DNA from: Myxococcus xanthus | Lineage (GTDB): Bacteria > Myxococcota > Myxococcia > Myxococcales > Myxococcaceae | Direction: 5' to 3' | DNA length: 64,000 bases | Assembly: GCF_006402735.1 (NCBI RefSeq) | Contig: NZ_CP017174.1 | Span: 7,420,001-7,484,000 of the forward strand | Part shown: one piece after another, positions 1 through 8,903 of the stretch | Layout: every line of letters begins with the position of its first letter | Position numbering within the stretch: the first letter of the stretch is position 1 | The notes under the pieces: generated by a model | What the model was told of the DNA's origin: nothing | The model's database searches: none | The model's input: only the letters and a program-made list of their open reading frames with translations | Translations under genes and position numbers: made by a program

Positions 1-51
1 GGTGGCCGTGGACGAAGCGACGAGTAGCGCCGCCAGCAGGGCGTGAGACAT
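1..51 (-). CDS. 5' end of an unidentified exported protein (partial)
   Basis: Read on the minus strand, an ATG at 51-49 opens a frame that runs off the left edge. Its first 17 residues (MSHALLAALLVASSTAT) look like the start of a signal peptide. A GGAG lies about 11 nt upstream of the ATG. It would be the next gene downstream of mutM, 76 nt after the mutM stop, so it may be co-transcribed. Only the export signal is visible, so the function cannot be named and the reality of the gene depends on sequence outside the window. Confidence 0.4.
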   Translation of the reverse strand, partial: MSHALLAALLVASSTAT

Positions 52-127
52 GGGCAACGATCTCCAGGGCCACCTGGGGCGGCCGGGTCTGAAAGGCGGG
101 CGATTCAAGCGACGGGACCAAGGGGTG

Positions 128-1000
128 TCAACGCTTACCAGGGCGGGCCTTCGCGCCGTCAACGGCCGGCGACCCCGCCTCACTTCGGCGTCCGTCCCCC
201 GGCTGGCACCGGGGGCAGTAGTGGGTGGTACGGCCTCCCTGGGTGAAGGACTCGACCCGGGTGCCACACTGGGAGCATGGGCTCCCCGCGCGGCCGTACA
301 CCCTGAATGGATTCTCCGAGCGCCCCTCCTCCAGGTACACCGGCTCCTCCCCCTCCTGCTCCTTGAGGCCGAAGTCGATGGAGGCGCGGATGGCCTGGAC
401 CAGGCGTTTCCACTCGTCCGGCGTCAGGGAGCCGGGCTGGCGCGAGGGGTGAAGGCCCGCGCGGAAGAGCGCCTCGGCGGCGTGGATGTTGCCCAGGCCG
501 GAGATGCGCTCCTGGTCCATCAGCGCCACCTTCAGCTCTTTCCGTGAGGAGCCCACGGCCTGCTGGAGCTGCCCCGCGGTGAGGCCATCCGCCAGCGGAT
601 CCCTCCCCAGGATTCGCACCGCCTCCAGCTCCCGCAGGCGCGCGGCTGGCGCCGGCTCCAGGCGGCCGAACATTCGTGGATCGGAAAAGTGGATGACATG
701 GCCGTCGTCCAGATGAAACCGGGCGCGGCTGTAGGGCGCCACCTGCCCCTCGGTGCGGCGGACGAACTTGCCCGTCATCCCCAGGTGCCCCATCAGCCCC
801 TTGCCGCCCTCGAAGGCGAAGAGCAGGTACTTGCCCCGGCGGACCAGCGACTCCAACCGGCCCGTCAGCGTGTCGAACTGCTGGCGCTCGGCGCCTCGGA
901 AGATGCGGGTGTTCTCCGACTCGGCACGCACGAGGCGCCGGTCGCTGAACCAGCGCACCAGGTTGCGCCGCGCGATTTCGACTTCGGGTAGCTCTGGCAT
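128..1000 (-). CDS. mutM: Formamidopyrimidine-DNA glycosylase (MutM/Fpg)
   Basis: Bifunctional glycosylase/AP lyase that removes 8-oxoguanine and other oxidised purines in base excision repair. The protein is 290 aa. It starts MPELPEVE, giving the catalytic Pro and Glu after Met removal, with the conserved Lys at 57, the GHLGMTGKF strand at 71-79, the helix-two-turn-helix segment around GLGNIH (168-173), and a C-terminal zinc finger with Cys 242, 245, 262 and 265. The start at 1000 was chosen because family members begin exactly at MPELPEVE; longer readings add 13 unlikely residues. A TATGTG hexamer sits at 1011-1016, 10 nt before this ATG, and there is no Shine-Dalgarno. A short charged tail follows the zinc finger. 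Divergent from the M48 gene. Confidence 0.97.
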   Translation of the reverse strand: MPELPEVEIARRNLVRWFSDRRLVRAESENTRIFRGAERQQFDTLTGRLESLVRRGKYLLFAFEGGKGLMGHLGMTGKFVRRTEGQVAPYSRARFHLDDGHVIHFSDPRMFGRLEPAPAARLRELEAVRILGRDPLADGLTAGQLQQAVGSSRKELKVALMDQERISGLGNIHAAEALFRAGLHPSRQPGSLTPDEWKRLVQAIRASIDFGLKEQEGEEPVYLEEGRSENPFRVYGRAGSPCSQCGTRVESFTQGGRTTHYCPRCQPGDGRRSEAGSPAVDGAKARPGKR

Positions 1001-1205
1001 CCTGCCGGGGCACATACACCGGCGGGCGTCCCCACGCACCGCCTACCTGCCGGGCAGCGAACACGGGTGTGGTGGCGGCGCGAAAGCCGGATGCCTGGAT
1101 GCTTGCACCACGTGGCCCTTGAAGGCAGGTGCCGATGTGGGCCAGCGTCGCGCCTCCCGCGGAGCGACGCGGCGTAGACCTCTGGAAAGAAAGGCAGCAC
1201 TCGTC

Positions 1206-2030
1206 ATGCAGCGCATCCTCGTGGCGGTACTGGGAGTCACCCTGGCATTGGGCCTGTCGACGGGCTGCACCAAGCAGCGCATCTCCGCCGAGAAGGCCGT
1301 GGCCCGCACCCTCATCTCCGACGAGCAGGAGGAGCAGCTCGGCAAGCAGGTCAAGGCGGAGTTGGAGACGAAGGAGAAAATCAAATACGTGCAGAACGCG
1401 GCCGTCGTCGACTACGTGCGCGGCATCTCCGCCAGCATCCTGAACCAGGCCTCCAAGGACCGGCCCGGGGTGAAGTGGAAGATCAACGTCATCGACGACC
1501 CGAAGATGGTCAACGCCTTCGCCACGCCCGGCGGCTACCTGTACGTCTACACCGGCCTCATCCTGGCCGCGGACACGGAGGCGGAGCTGGCCGGCGTCAT
1601 GGCGCACGAGGCGGGCCACGTCGTGGGCCGTCACTCCGCGCGCGCCATGGTCAACCAGATGGGCCTGCAGGCCATCACCCAGGCGGCGCTGGGACAGAAC
1701 CCGGGCACCGTGGCGCAGATCGCCGCGTCGCTGGTGAGCGGCGGCACGCTGCTGGCGCACGGCCGCGGCGAGGAGATTGAAGCCGACGAGTACGGCGCCC
1801 GCTACGCCTCCGGTGCGGGCTACGACCCGCGGGGCCTCATCACCTTCTTCGAGAAGCTCCAGAAGGAGCAGGGCGACACGCCCGCGCTGATGAAATGGCT
1901 GAGCACGCACCCCACCAACCGGGACCGCATCGCGAACATCCAGAAGATCATCTCGCAGAAGAACCTGCGGGGCAGCAACAACGGCCCGGGCGGGCTTCCC
2001 GCCATCAAGCAGGCCCTGGGCGGAAAGTAG
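1206..2030 (+). CDS. M48 family zinc metallopeptidase lipoprotein
   Basis: Predicted periplasm-facing metalloprotease of the BepA/Oma1-like M48 family, usually involved in envelope protein quality control. The protein is 274 aa with a signal peptide ending in the lipobox LSTGC (Cys 21). The zinc motif HEAGH is at 134-138 and the third ligand Glu is in EIEADE near 192, the expected M48C arrangement. No transmembrane segments follow the signal. The start at 1206 is supported by GGAAAGAAAGG upstream and by giving a complete lipoprotein signal; the frame is open further upstream but that part overlaps mutM. A TAGACC hexamer at 1175-1180 may be the -10 element. The gene converges on the YihY gene with an 11-nt gap. 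Confidence 0.9.
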   Translation: MQRILVAVLGVTLALGLSTGCTKQRISAEKAVARTLISDEQEEQLGKQVKAELETKEKIKYVQNAAVVDYVRGISASILNQASKDRPGVKWKINVIDDPKMVNAFATPGGYLYVYTGLILAADTEAELAGVMAHEAGHVVGRHSARAMVNQMGLQAITQAALGQNPGTVAQIAASLVSGGTLLAHGRGEEIEADEYGARYASGAGYDPRGLITFFEKLQKEQGDTPALMKWLSTHPTNRDRIANIQKIISQKNLRGSNNGPGGLPAIKQALGGK

Positions 2031-2041
2031 TTCCCCAGCCC

Positions 2042-3088
2042 TCAGTGCAGCGTGGAGGAGCGAGGGTCCTGCTCCTCCACGGTGGGCTCGGGCTCCTGGC
2101 CCCGGGCCACGCGTCGCCGCCACCGGAAGCGCGCCAGCTTCGACCGCATGGCGCTGCTGGCGCTCTTGGCCGCGCCGGGCGTCTTCAGGGGCGGCTCCAG
2201 CGGCGCGGGCTCCCCGAAGCCGCGGGCGCCCTTCGACTTCCCCTCCACCGAGGCGTGCTCGAGGATGGCGTTGATTTCGCCTCCGACGATGAAGATGAGC
2301 CCGGAGAGGTAGAGCCACAGCAGCAGCACCATCACACCACCGATGGAGCCGTAGGTGACGTTGTACTTGCCGAAGTGCTCCACGTACTGCGTGAAGCCCC
2401 AGGTGCTCGTCAGCCACAGGCCCGTGCCCAGGACGGAGCCGGGGGTGATGTACTTGAAGCGCTGCTTCACGTCGGGCAGCAGGTAGTAGCAGCACGCCAG
2501 CACCAGCATCACCAGTGACGCGGTGAAGGGCCAGCGCAGCCAGGACCACACGAGGTGGAAGGCGTCCACGAGTTGCAGCTTCCCCGCCAGCCACAGCCCC
2601 AGCCGCCCGCCGAGCAGGAACACGGCGAAGGACAGCGGGATGAGCAGCGAGCCCATCAGCGTCACCAGCATCGCCAGGCCCTGCGTCTTCCAGAGGGGCC
2701 GGGATTCGGAGACGTCGTAGGCCAGGTTGAGCGCGGTGCGCAGCGCATTCACGCCGCGCGACGCGGACCACAGCGTGATGACCAGACCGGCCGTCAGCAG
2801 CTTGGGCTGGGGTTGGTTGACCAGGGACCGCAGGTGGCCGGTGATGAGCCCCAACGCGTCACCCGGCACCAAGGGGCGGATGCGGTCCAACATCGCGTCC
2901 ACCGCGCCCGGGGCGAACGGCAGGTACGCCACCAGCGTGACGAGGAAGAAGAGGAAGGGGAACAGCGAGAACAGCAGGTAGTACGACAGCTGCGCCGCGA
3001 TGTCGGTGACGCTGTCCTCCTGGAATTCCTTCACGAAGCGTCGGCTGAACTCGCGCCAGGACAGGTGCTTGAGTCTGGGCAACCGCAT
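2042..3088 (-). CDS. YihY/BrkB family inner-membrane protein
   Basis: 348-aa integral membrane protein of the YihY (formerly RNase BN) family; the cellular role is not established. About six hydrophobic segments lie between residues 30 and 285. The N-terminal DIAAQLSYYLLFSLFPFLFF stretch and the C-terminal LLLWLYLSGLIFIVGGEIN stretch are the family signatures. A basic, Pro-rich cytoplasmic tail of about 65 residues follows the last helix and is longer than in the E. coli protein. A good Shine-Dalgarno (GAGGAGG) precedes the ATG. It stands alone between a convergent protease gene and the mtnP-type gene on the same strand, 123 nt downstream of the latter. Confidence 0.88.
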   Translation of the reverse strand: MRLPRLKHLSWREFSRRFVKEFQEDSVTDIAAQLSYYLLFSLFPFLFFLVTLVAYLPFAPGAVDAMLDRIRPLVPGDALGLITGHLRSLVNQPQPKLLTAGLVITLWSASRGVNALRTALNLAYDVSESRPLWKTQGLAMLVTLMGSLLIPLSFAVFLLGGRLGLWLAGKLQLVDAFHLVWSWLRWPFTASLVMLVLACCYYLLPDVKQRFKYITPGSVLGTGLWLTSTWGFTQYVEHFGKYNVTYGSIGGVMVLLLWLYLSGLIFIVGGEINAILEHASVEGKSKGARGFGEPAPLEPPLKTPGAAKSASSAMRSKLARFRWRRRVARGQEPEPTVEEQDPRSSTLH

Positions 3089-3211
3089 GCTCGCCTCCTC
3101 GCTCCGAGTCGTACCGGGGCTCAGAAGGTGAAAACGGAAGCGCGCTTTGGCAGCAGGCGGCCAGGCGAGCGCACGGCGTGTGGCTCGGCCAAATGGCCTG
3201 GTGCGGTGTCG

Positions 3212-4099
3212 TCAGGCGACGTTGGGCGGGAGGTATCTGCCCAGCAGCGGACGGAGGCGGCCGCGCACCTCGTCGGGGATGCGGCTGCGCTCGGTGCCGA
3301 TGGCCAGGGCCAGCGCGGTGTCGCAGCGGCAGGTGGCGCGGGCTTCGCCGATGCGAGGCAACGCGCGGCGGATGAGCGCGGCGCCGCTGGCGGTGACGGC
3401 CTTCCGGTTGTGGGAGATCTGCGCCAGCAGGTCGTCATGCTCCTGCCCTGGCGCGCGCGGCTGCCACGAATCGTAGTCGGTGGGCAGGGCCACCATGGCG
3501 TAGTGGAGCTCCGCCTCGCGGGCGAGCCGGGCCTCGGGCATGCCCGTCATGCCCACCAGGTCTCCTCCCCACGTGCGGTAGAGCATGCTCTCCGCGCGAG
3601 TGCTGAGGGACGGGCCTTCGATGCAGACGTAGGTGGCCTCGGTGTGCACGGTCGGCCCCAGCGGGTCCCTGGCGTGCTCGAGCACCTGGCGCAGGGTGCC
3701 GCAGAAGGGGTTGCCCAGGTCCACGTGGACGGCGACGTCGTCGAAGAAGGTGCAGGGACGGCGGTAGGTGCGGTCGATGACCTGGTCCGGCAGGGCGAGG
3801 TGGAGCGGATGGATGTGCTCGCGCAGGCTGCCCACGGTGCCGGTGGAGAGGACGTGGGTGACGCCCAGGACCTTCAGCGCGTACAGGTTGGCGCGGTAGG
3901 GCGCGCGGGTGGCGTTGTAGACGTGGCCGGTGCCATGGCGGGCGACGAAGGTGACGGAGACGCCGTCGAGCTCGGTGGTGACGATGGGGCCCGCGTGAGG
4001 ACCAAAGGGCGTCTCCAAGATGTGGGACTCGCCCTTCCCGGGGATGCCCAGTGCCTGGGCCAACCCGGGGCTCCCGATGATGCCCACCCTGACAGCCAT
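3212..4099 (-). CDS. mtnP: S-methyl-5'-thioadenosine phosphorylase / purine nucleoside phosphorylase family
   Basis: Phosphorolysis of methylthioadenosine (or a purine nucleoside) to free base and sugar-1-phosphate, in methionine and purine salvage. The protein is 295 aa. It has the N-terminal VGIIGSPGL strand, the phosphate-loop region FVARHGTGH, the substrate segment YVCIEGPSLSTRAE, and GMTGMPEARLARE with a nearby TDYDSW, which together fit the MTAP branch better than PNP. The ATG at 4099 has a strong GAGGAGG 4-9 nt upstream; the longer frame reading crosses the divergent gene. Whether it prefers MTA or another nucleoside cannot be decided from sequence alone. Confidence 0.88.
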   Translation of the reverse strand: MAVRVGIIGSPGLAQALGIPGKGESHILETPFGPHAGPIVTTELDGVSVTFVARHGTGHVYNATRAPYRANLYALKVLGVTHVLSTGTVGSLREHIHPLHLALPDQVIDRTYRRPCTFFDDVAVHVDLGNPFCGTLRQVLEHARDPLGPTVHTEATYVCIEGPSLSTRAESMLYRTWGGDLVGMTGMPEARLAREAELHYAMVALPTDYDSWQPRAPGQEHDDLLAQISHNRKAVTASGAALIRRALPRIGEARATCRCDTALALAIGTERSRIPDEVRGRLRPLLGRYLPPNVA

Positions 4100-4192
4100 G
4101 TGCCTCCTCATGGCGCGACCATCGCGCCAGGGGACCATAACGCGCCCCCCTGGCGCCGGAACCCCAGAAGACTGGTAGTTTTCGTAATCGCC

Positions 4193-5023
4193 ATGCGAGC
4201 CCTTCTGATTCTTGGCCTGACCCTCGCCGCCGGCCCCGCCGCGGCCGCCGTCCCTTCTGGTTGCCAGGAGGACTACGCGACCTGCAAGGAGGACTGCTCC
4301 ATCCAGTACGGAGGCAGTGGGCGCACCATCAAGCAGCTCACGCACTGTCTGGCCGAATGTCAGGAGGGCGTGGGCCTGTGCGCGGACCGGCACTCGTCGC
4401 TGAAGGGCCTGCCCGCCGGCGTCGTGGCGGATCCGCCGAAGAGGCGGAATGGGAAGAAGCTGACCCGCGAGGAGGACCCGTTCGGCGACGGTGATGCGCA
4501 GCCCTCGCGCAAGCGCAACAGCCGCGAGGAGGACCCGTTCGGGGATGAGAAGCCCTCGGGCCGGCGGGACGGCTACCGCGCGTCGGAGTCCTCCGCCGCG
4601 GCGGAGCCTTCGCGCCGCGCGCCGGAGCCTGTTCCTCCGCCGCCTCCGTCCTCCGGTGTCGCGGTGGAGGCCACGCGGACGGGCGTGTACCGGGCGAGTG
4701 AATCGGACCCACCTCCGTCCCCTACCCCCGCATCGGCCCCCGCCGACCCGACGTCCCTGGGCGACCTGGACTCTCCGGATGATGAGCCCGCGGTGATGGC
4801 GGCGCCAGAGCCCGCGCCCGCGCCGGCCGCGCCCGAGCCGGTGAAGCCTGCTCCGCCTGCTGTCTCCGCGAGCCCGGCGAAGAAGGACCCGCTGCTCGAC
4901 GAAGACGTGTCCGACGCTCCGCCTCCGGTGGTGAAGAAGCCCGCGCCCAGCAAGTCCAGCAAGCCGCCGCTGCCGCCCGAGCCCAAGTACGACATCTCCG
5001 AGTGGGACCCGAACGGGGACTGA
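4193..5023 (+). CDS. Secreted Pro-rich protein with REEDPFGD repeats (unknown function)
   Basis: 276-aa protein not recognised from any named family. A signal peptide (residues 1 to about 21, ending in AAAA) is followed by a Cys-bearing region of about 60 residues with five or six Cys (CQEDYATC, CSIQYG, CLAEC, LC). After that comes a long disordered tail rich in Pro, Ala, Glu and Lys. The tail holds two copies of R-E-E-D-P-F-G-D and two of GVYRASES/GYRASES-type units. It is probably a periplasmic or surface protein with a small disulfide-stabilised head. There is no Shine-Dalgarno; TAGTTT at 4176-4181 lies 11 nt before the ATG. It is divergent from the phosphorylase gene and its stop is 6 nt from the convergent 91-aa gene. 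Confidence 0.75.
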   Translation: MRALLILGLTLAAGPAAAAVPSGCQEDYATCKEDCSIQYGGSGRTIKQLTHCLAECQEGVGLCADRHSSLKGLPAGVVADPPKRRNGKKLTREEDPFGDGDAQPSRKRNSREEDPFGDEKPSGRRDGYRASESSAAAEPSRRAPEPVPPPPPSSGVAVEATRTGVYRASESDPPPSPTPASAPADPTSLGDLDSPDDEPAVMAAPEPAPAPAAPEPVKPAPPAVSASPAKKDPLLDEDVSDAPPPVVKKPAPSKSSKPPLPPEPKYDISEWDPNGD

Positions 5024-5029
5024 CGCGCG

Positions 5030-5305
5030 CTAGGCCGCTCCGGTTCCGCGCTCGACGTCCAGGATGGCCTGCCAGAGCGCGAACGGGGAAAGGATGCCCG
5101 CTTCCGCCAACTCGCGGTAGCGCTCGGCGTAGTCGTTCCAGACGCCGGCCCTGGCCACGACCTCCATGGACTCAGGCAGCACGTACGGACGGCGGCATGC
5201 GAAGAAGCGGTCGAAGGCGAAGTCGTAGATGCCTTGCCCGGTCGGCGCGGACAAAAGCCACAGCCGCTTTTCCACCTGAAACAGGTCCTCACCCGGACGA
5301 AGCAT
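5030..5305 (-). CDS. Hypothetical protein, 91 aa
   Basis: Small acidic protein with no recognised domain. It is predicted to be soluble and rich in aromatic residues (WLL, YDFAFDRFF, WNDYAERY). It lies downstream of alkB on the same strand after a 112-nt gap and converges on the Pro-rich gene. Codon use matches its neighbours and the composition is protein-like, so I think it is real, but no ribosome-binding site is obvious and no function can be given. Confidence 0.6.
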   Translation of the reverse strand: MLRPGEDLFQVEKRLWLLSAPTGQGIYDFAFDRFFACRRPYVLPESMEVVARAGVWNDYAERYRELAEAGILSPFALWQAILDVERGTGAA

Positions 5306-5417
5306 GGACGCATTCTACGGCGTTCACCGCCGTCCACCCTTTCCAACCGGCGGCCCATCAAGGCCCGTCCTCATCGCGAGACTGAAGCACAGGGAGGCCC
5401 CAGCCCTGCTCCGGACA

Positions 5418-6071
5418 TCAACGCGCCTTCCGGAACGTCAGGTTGATGCGATGCCCACCCACCTGCGGATGGTGGCCCGGCTTGAGCGGCGTGACGCCGT
5501 GGTAGCGCAGGCGGGCTGGCCCGCCCCAGACGACCACGTCGCCATGGCTCAACCGTACTCGCGCCGGCCTGTCCGCTCGCTCCGCGCCACCGAAGAGGAA
5601 GACCGCCGGGAGCCCCAGTGAGACGGAGACGATGGGCGCGGTGAAATCACGCTCGTCCTTGTCCTGGTGCAGCGACATCTTCGCACCGGGCTCGTAGCGA
5701 TTCACCAGGCACGCATCAGGGATGAACCCTTCGAAGCCCGCCTTCGCGGCGGCCAACTGCGCGAGCCGCGGGAAGACCGCCGGCATCTGCGGCCAGGGCT
5801 GCCCCCGCACCGGGTCCACCGCGTCGTAGCGATACCCCGTCCGGTCCGTCACCCAGCCCCACGAACCGCAGCTCGTCATCGCCACCGACATGCGGAAGCC
5901 GCCCGGCGTCTCCATGTGGCGGAAGGGTGAAGCGAGCGCGACGTCCTGGACCGCGCTCAGCAACTCCGCGTCGTGAGCCAGCACGAAGCCTCGAAGCACC
6001 ATGGCACCGGGGCCCAGCGATTCCTCGCGAGGACCCATGCCACCCAGGCCGTCGAACAAGTCCATCGTCAT
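5418..6071 (-). CDS. alkB: Alkylated DNA repair dioxygenase AlkB
   Basis: Fe(II)/2-oxoglutarate-dependent oxygenase that oxidatively removes 1-methyladenine and 3-methylcytosine lesions. The protein is 217 aa, close to E. coli AlkB (216 aa). Iron ligands are H135-x-D137 (LHQDKDE) and H191 (YHG). The 2OG/substrate motif R208-x-N210-x-T212-x-R214 is complete. The aromatic PWPQMP segment typical of AlkB is present at about 92-97. It is the second gene of an operon, 9 nt after a distinct 2OG oxygenase; both may serve in alkylation damage. The first (6071) and third (6065) codons are both ATG; a TTGAGG upstream does not separate them. Confidence 0.95.
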   Translation of the reverse strand: MTMDLFDGLGGMGPREESLGPGAMVLRGFVLAHDAELLSAVQDVALASPFRHMETPGGFRMSVAMTSCGSWGWVTDRTGYRYDAVDPVRGQPWPQMPAVFPRLAQLAAAKAGFEGFIPDACLVNRYEPGAKMSLHQDKDERDFTAPIVSVSLGLPAVFLFGGAERADRPARVRLSHGDVVVWGGPARLRYHGVTPLKPGHHPQVGGHRINLTFRKAR

Positions 6072-6080
6072 TCGCGCGCC

Positions 6081-6848
6081 TCAAGCCGCATCATGGAAGA
6101 TGACGCCGACTGTGTGGCGCTGTCCTGAGCGGATGCGGCTGACGCCGTGCCGGAGGTTGACGCGGTACACGCCTCGCGTGCCCTGCACCGGGCGGTGGTG
6201 GACGGCGAACACCACCGCGTCTCCCTGGCGCAGCGGGACGACCTCCGCCCGTGACTGCATGCGCGGACGCTGCTCGGTGAGGACGAACTCGCCTCCCGTG
6301 AAGTCCCGCCCGGGCTCCGACAGCAGAATCGCCACCTGGAGCGGGAAGACGTGCTCCCCATAGAGGTCCTGGTGCAGGCAGTTGTAGTCGTCCGCCTCGT
6401 ACCGCAACAGCAGCGGCGTCGGCCGCACCTGCCCCGCCGCGTGGCAGCGTTCGAGGTACGCCGCATGCGCCTCCGGGTACCGCACCTCGATGCCCATGGC
6501 CGTGTTCCAGCGGTTCGCAATCGGCGCGAGCCGGGGGTACAGCGCCTCGCGCAGCCCGGTGACCACGTCCGGCAGCGGGTACTCGAAGTACTTGTACTCG
6601 CCCCGCCCGAAGCCGTGGCGAGCCATCACCACGCGGCCGCGGAACACGGCGTCTTCCGGGTACAGCGCCGTCAGGGCATCACACTCGGCCGGCGTGACGA
6701 GCCGCTCCAACGTCGCGCAACCTCGCGCGTCCAACTCCTCCGAGACTCGTGCCCAGTCGACGTCGGCCACCCGCTCCGGGACATGATTCACGGAACCTGC
6801 GGCGCTGGACGAACGGGCCTTTCGCGCCGTCACCTTCTGCGTGGACAC
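6081..6848 (-). CDS. 2OG-Fe(II) oxygenase, COG3826-like
   Basis: 255-aa protein with the double-stranded beta-helix oxygenase signature. H159-x-D161 (LHQDLYG) is followed by H234 in LRHGVS and by Arg 244 in GQRHTVG, consistent with two His, one Asp and a 2OG-binding Arg. It resembles the uncharacterised dioxygenases often found next to ada/alkB genes (known context, substrate unknown). The start is a GTG preceded by GGAGGGAGG. The N-terminal 25 residues are basic and probably flexible. The 9-nt gap to alkB implies co-transcription and a related role in alkylation or oxidative damage; that role is inference. Confidence 0.85.
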   Translation of the reverse strand: MSTQKVTARKARSSSAAGSVNHVPERVADVDWARVSEELDARGCATLERLVTPAECDALTALYPEDAVFRGRVVMARHGFGRGEYKYFEYPLPDVVTGLREALYPRLAPIANRWNTAMGIEVRYPEAHAAYLERCHAAGQVRPTPLLLRYEADDYNCLHQDLYGEHVFPLQVAILLSEPGRDFTGGEFVLTEQRPRMQSRAEVVPLRQGDAVVFAVHHRPVQGTRGVYRVNLRHGVSRIRSGQRHTVGVIFHDAA

Positions 6849-6929
6849 GGTGTCTGCCTCCCTCCAGGAAACCTTGCGGCCATGACTGGACGCTAAAGGG
6901 CGAAGGCAGGCACGGCACTCCGAGTCTTG

Positions 6930-7898
6930 CTACCCGATGCGCGGCGAGGCCTGCGAAGGCGCGGGCGCCACGGCGGGCGACCGGACGTGCGCCGCCTGCG
7001 TCAGTCGCACGCCCAGGAGCACGAGCACGCCGCCCACCGCAATCTCCCAGTGCAGCGCCTCGTCCAGGATGGCCCAGGCGGCCAGCGCGGTCGCCGCGGG
7101 CTGGAGGTTGGAGAACACGGCCACCTTCGACGCCGGCACCCTCGACAGCGCGAAATACCAGAGCAGATACGCCACCACCGACGTGAGCAGGCTCAGGTAG
7201 ACGATGGAGTAACGGGCCGCGGGGCTCGCCGCGAGCACCGCCTCCGGCTTCGCGAAGAACGGCGCCATCAGCAGCATCATGAACGTGGAGGCCACCATGC
7301 TCCACGACGTCGCGCGAATCGGTCCGTGGATGGCGACGAACGGCTTGCCCTCCGTCGTGTACACCACCCACGACATCACCGCGCCCAGGATGAGCAGGTC
7401 TCCCATCAACGAGCCGCTCGCATCCGCCAGCCCGCGCCCCAACAGCAACACCACCACGCCCGCGAACGCCGTGATGATGCCGCCCATCGCCCGGAGCGAG
7501 GCCCGCTCATGGCCCCGTCTCAGGCTGAGCAGGTACACGCCCAGCGGCGTCAGCGCGTAGAGCAGCGCCGCGTGCGCCGCCGTCGACTGGGACAGGCCAT
7601 AGAAGAAGAACACCTGGTTCACCGGCCCCGCCAGCAGGCCCAGCAGCAGCACCCGCCCCCACTCGTTGCGCGGCGGCAGCCGGGGCCCAGGCAGGAAACA
7701 CAGCAGCAGCATGAACACCGAGCCACTCAACACGAAACGCCACAACACCACCGTGAGCGGCGCCAGCTCCGCCATCGCGCGCTTGCCCGCAAGGTACGTT
7801 CCCGCGCTGATGAGGACCTGGAGGATGAGCCCGGCGTAGACAGGGCCCAATGACTGCGGAGAGGTGGACGTCAGGGGTCGAGCTGAAGGAGCGCCCAT
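6930..7898 (-). CDS. EamA/DMT family transporter
   Basis: 322-aa membrane protein with ten predicted helices arranged as two EamA repeats, typical of RhaT/YdcZ-type drug/metabolite exporters. The second half contains the SVVAYLLWYFALSRVPA segment characteristic of the family. The substrate is unknown. Its start lies inside queG (28-nt overlap), so it is probably translated by coupling at the end of the cobalamin adenosyltransferase-queG-eamA operon. The linkage with queG may be only transcriptional. Confidence 0.88.
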   Translation of the reverse strand: MGAPSARPLTSTSPQSLGPVYAGLILQVLISAGTYLAGKRAMAELAPLTVVLWRFVLSGSVFMLLLCFLPGPRLPPRNEWGRVLLLGLLAGPVNQVFFFYGLSQSTAAHAALLYALTPLGVYLLSLRRGHERASLRAMGGIITAFAGVVVLLLGRGLADASGSLMGDLLILGAVMSWVVYTTEGKPFVAIHGPIRATSWSMVASTFMMLLMAPFFAKPEAVLAASPAARYSIVYLSLLTSVVAYLLWYFALSRVPASKVAVFSNLQPAATALAAWAILDEALHWEIAVGGVLVLLGVRLTQAAHVRSPAVAPAPSQASPRIG

Positions 7899-8890
7899 TG
7901 CGCGGCGGTACGTACCAATTCGCTCGAATCGCCGCTGAGCTTTTCCAGTAACGGTTTCGCGTCCGCCTGCTTCGCCACACCCAACGCATACACGGCGTTG
8001 CGGCGCAGCCCGTCGTAGCGTGCGCGCGCCAGCGCGGTGCCAGGTATTAGGTGCTCATACTGTTCCACGGTGAGTCCCGCGAGCTCGCGCACGCCCAACT
8101 CCGCCACCGCCCGGGGCGCGAAGCGCGGGTGCTCCGCGAACACCGGCCGGCGGTTCAGCGGACACACCTGCTGGCAGATGTCGCAGCCGAAAACCAGGTT
8201 GTCGAACTTGAACCGGAACGCCTCCGGCACCTGCTGCTCGCGGTTCTCGATGGTCTGGTAGGACAGGCACGCACGCGCGTCCACGCGCCCGTTGCCCACC
8301 AGCGCGCCCGTGGGGCAGGACATGAGGCAGCGGCGGCACGCACCACACCGGTCCGCCGCCGGGCCATTGCCATAGTCGTCGACCTCGGCATCCACCACGA
8401 GCGTGGCCAGCAGCACCCACGAGCCATAGGGCTCGGTGATGAAGCAGCCATTCTTCCCCACGTAGCCGAGCCCCGCGCGCGCCGCCCACACCTTCTCCAT
8501 CAGCGGGCCACTGTCCACGCCTCCGTAGGAGCCCAGCCCCGGGTACATCACGTTGAGCGCCTTGCGGAACGCCTTCATCCGGTCGCGCAGCGTGGAGTGG
8601 TAGTCGCGTCCGCGGGCATAACGCGCGATGGGGGAGTCCACCGTCTCCGCGTCGTCGCGCCAGTAGTTGTTCGCGAAGGAGATGACCGTCTTCGCGCCCG
8701 GCAGCAGGAGCGAGACGTCCAGACGCTCGGCGGCCCGCTCGCCCATCCAGTCCATGTCCGCCGCGTAGCCCGCCGCCACCCACGACATCAGGAAGTCGGG
8801 TGGAATGGGCTCGGCGCGGGCGAACCCCACCAGGTCGAAGCCAACCGAGCTGGCGAGATCACGCAGATGGGCGGTGGGCAGCACGTTCAC
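7871..8890 (-). CDS. queG: Epoxyqueuosine reductase QueG
   Basis: Cobalamin-dependent iron-sulfur enzyme that reduces epoxyqueuosine to queuosine at the wobble position of tRNAs. The protein is 339 aa. The catalytic Asp is in GGVDSGP (Asp 126). Two [4Fe-4S] ligand sets are visible: C182-x2-C185-x2-C188-x3-C192 and C236-x2-C239-x3-C243. HEAT-like helices are found at the C-terminus (about 270-335). It follows the cobalamin adenosyltransferase by 13 nt, a sensible partner since QueG needs cobalamin. The length fits the short QueG form. Confidence 0.96.
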   Translation of the reverse strand: MNVLPTAHLRDLASSVGFDLVGFARAEPIPPDFLMSWVAAGYAADMDWMGERAAERLDVSLLLPGAKTVISFANNYWRDDAETVDSPIARYARGRDYHSTLRDRMKAFRKALNVMYPGLGSYGGVDSGPLMEKVWAARAGLGYVGKNGCFITEPYGSWVLLATLVVDAEVDDYGNGPAADRCGACRRCLMSCPTGALVGNGRVDARACLSYQTIENREQQVPEAFRFKFDNLVFGCDICQQVCPLNRRPVFAEHPRFAPRAVAELGVRELAGLTVEQYEHLIPGTALARARYDGLRRNAVYALGVAKQADAKPLLEKLSGDSSELVRTAAQWALLQLDP

Positions 8891-8903
8891 GGGGCGCGTC
8901 CGA

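Noticed and set aside
180-2771. 863-codon minus-strand frame
   Set aside because: Spans mutM and the M48 gene in another frame, with Ala/Arg/Pro-rich, low-complexity composition. It is a GC-rich shadow of the real genes.
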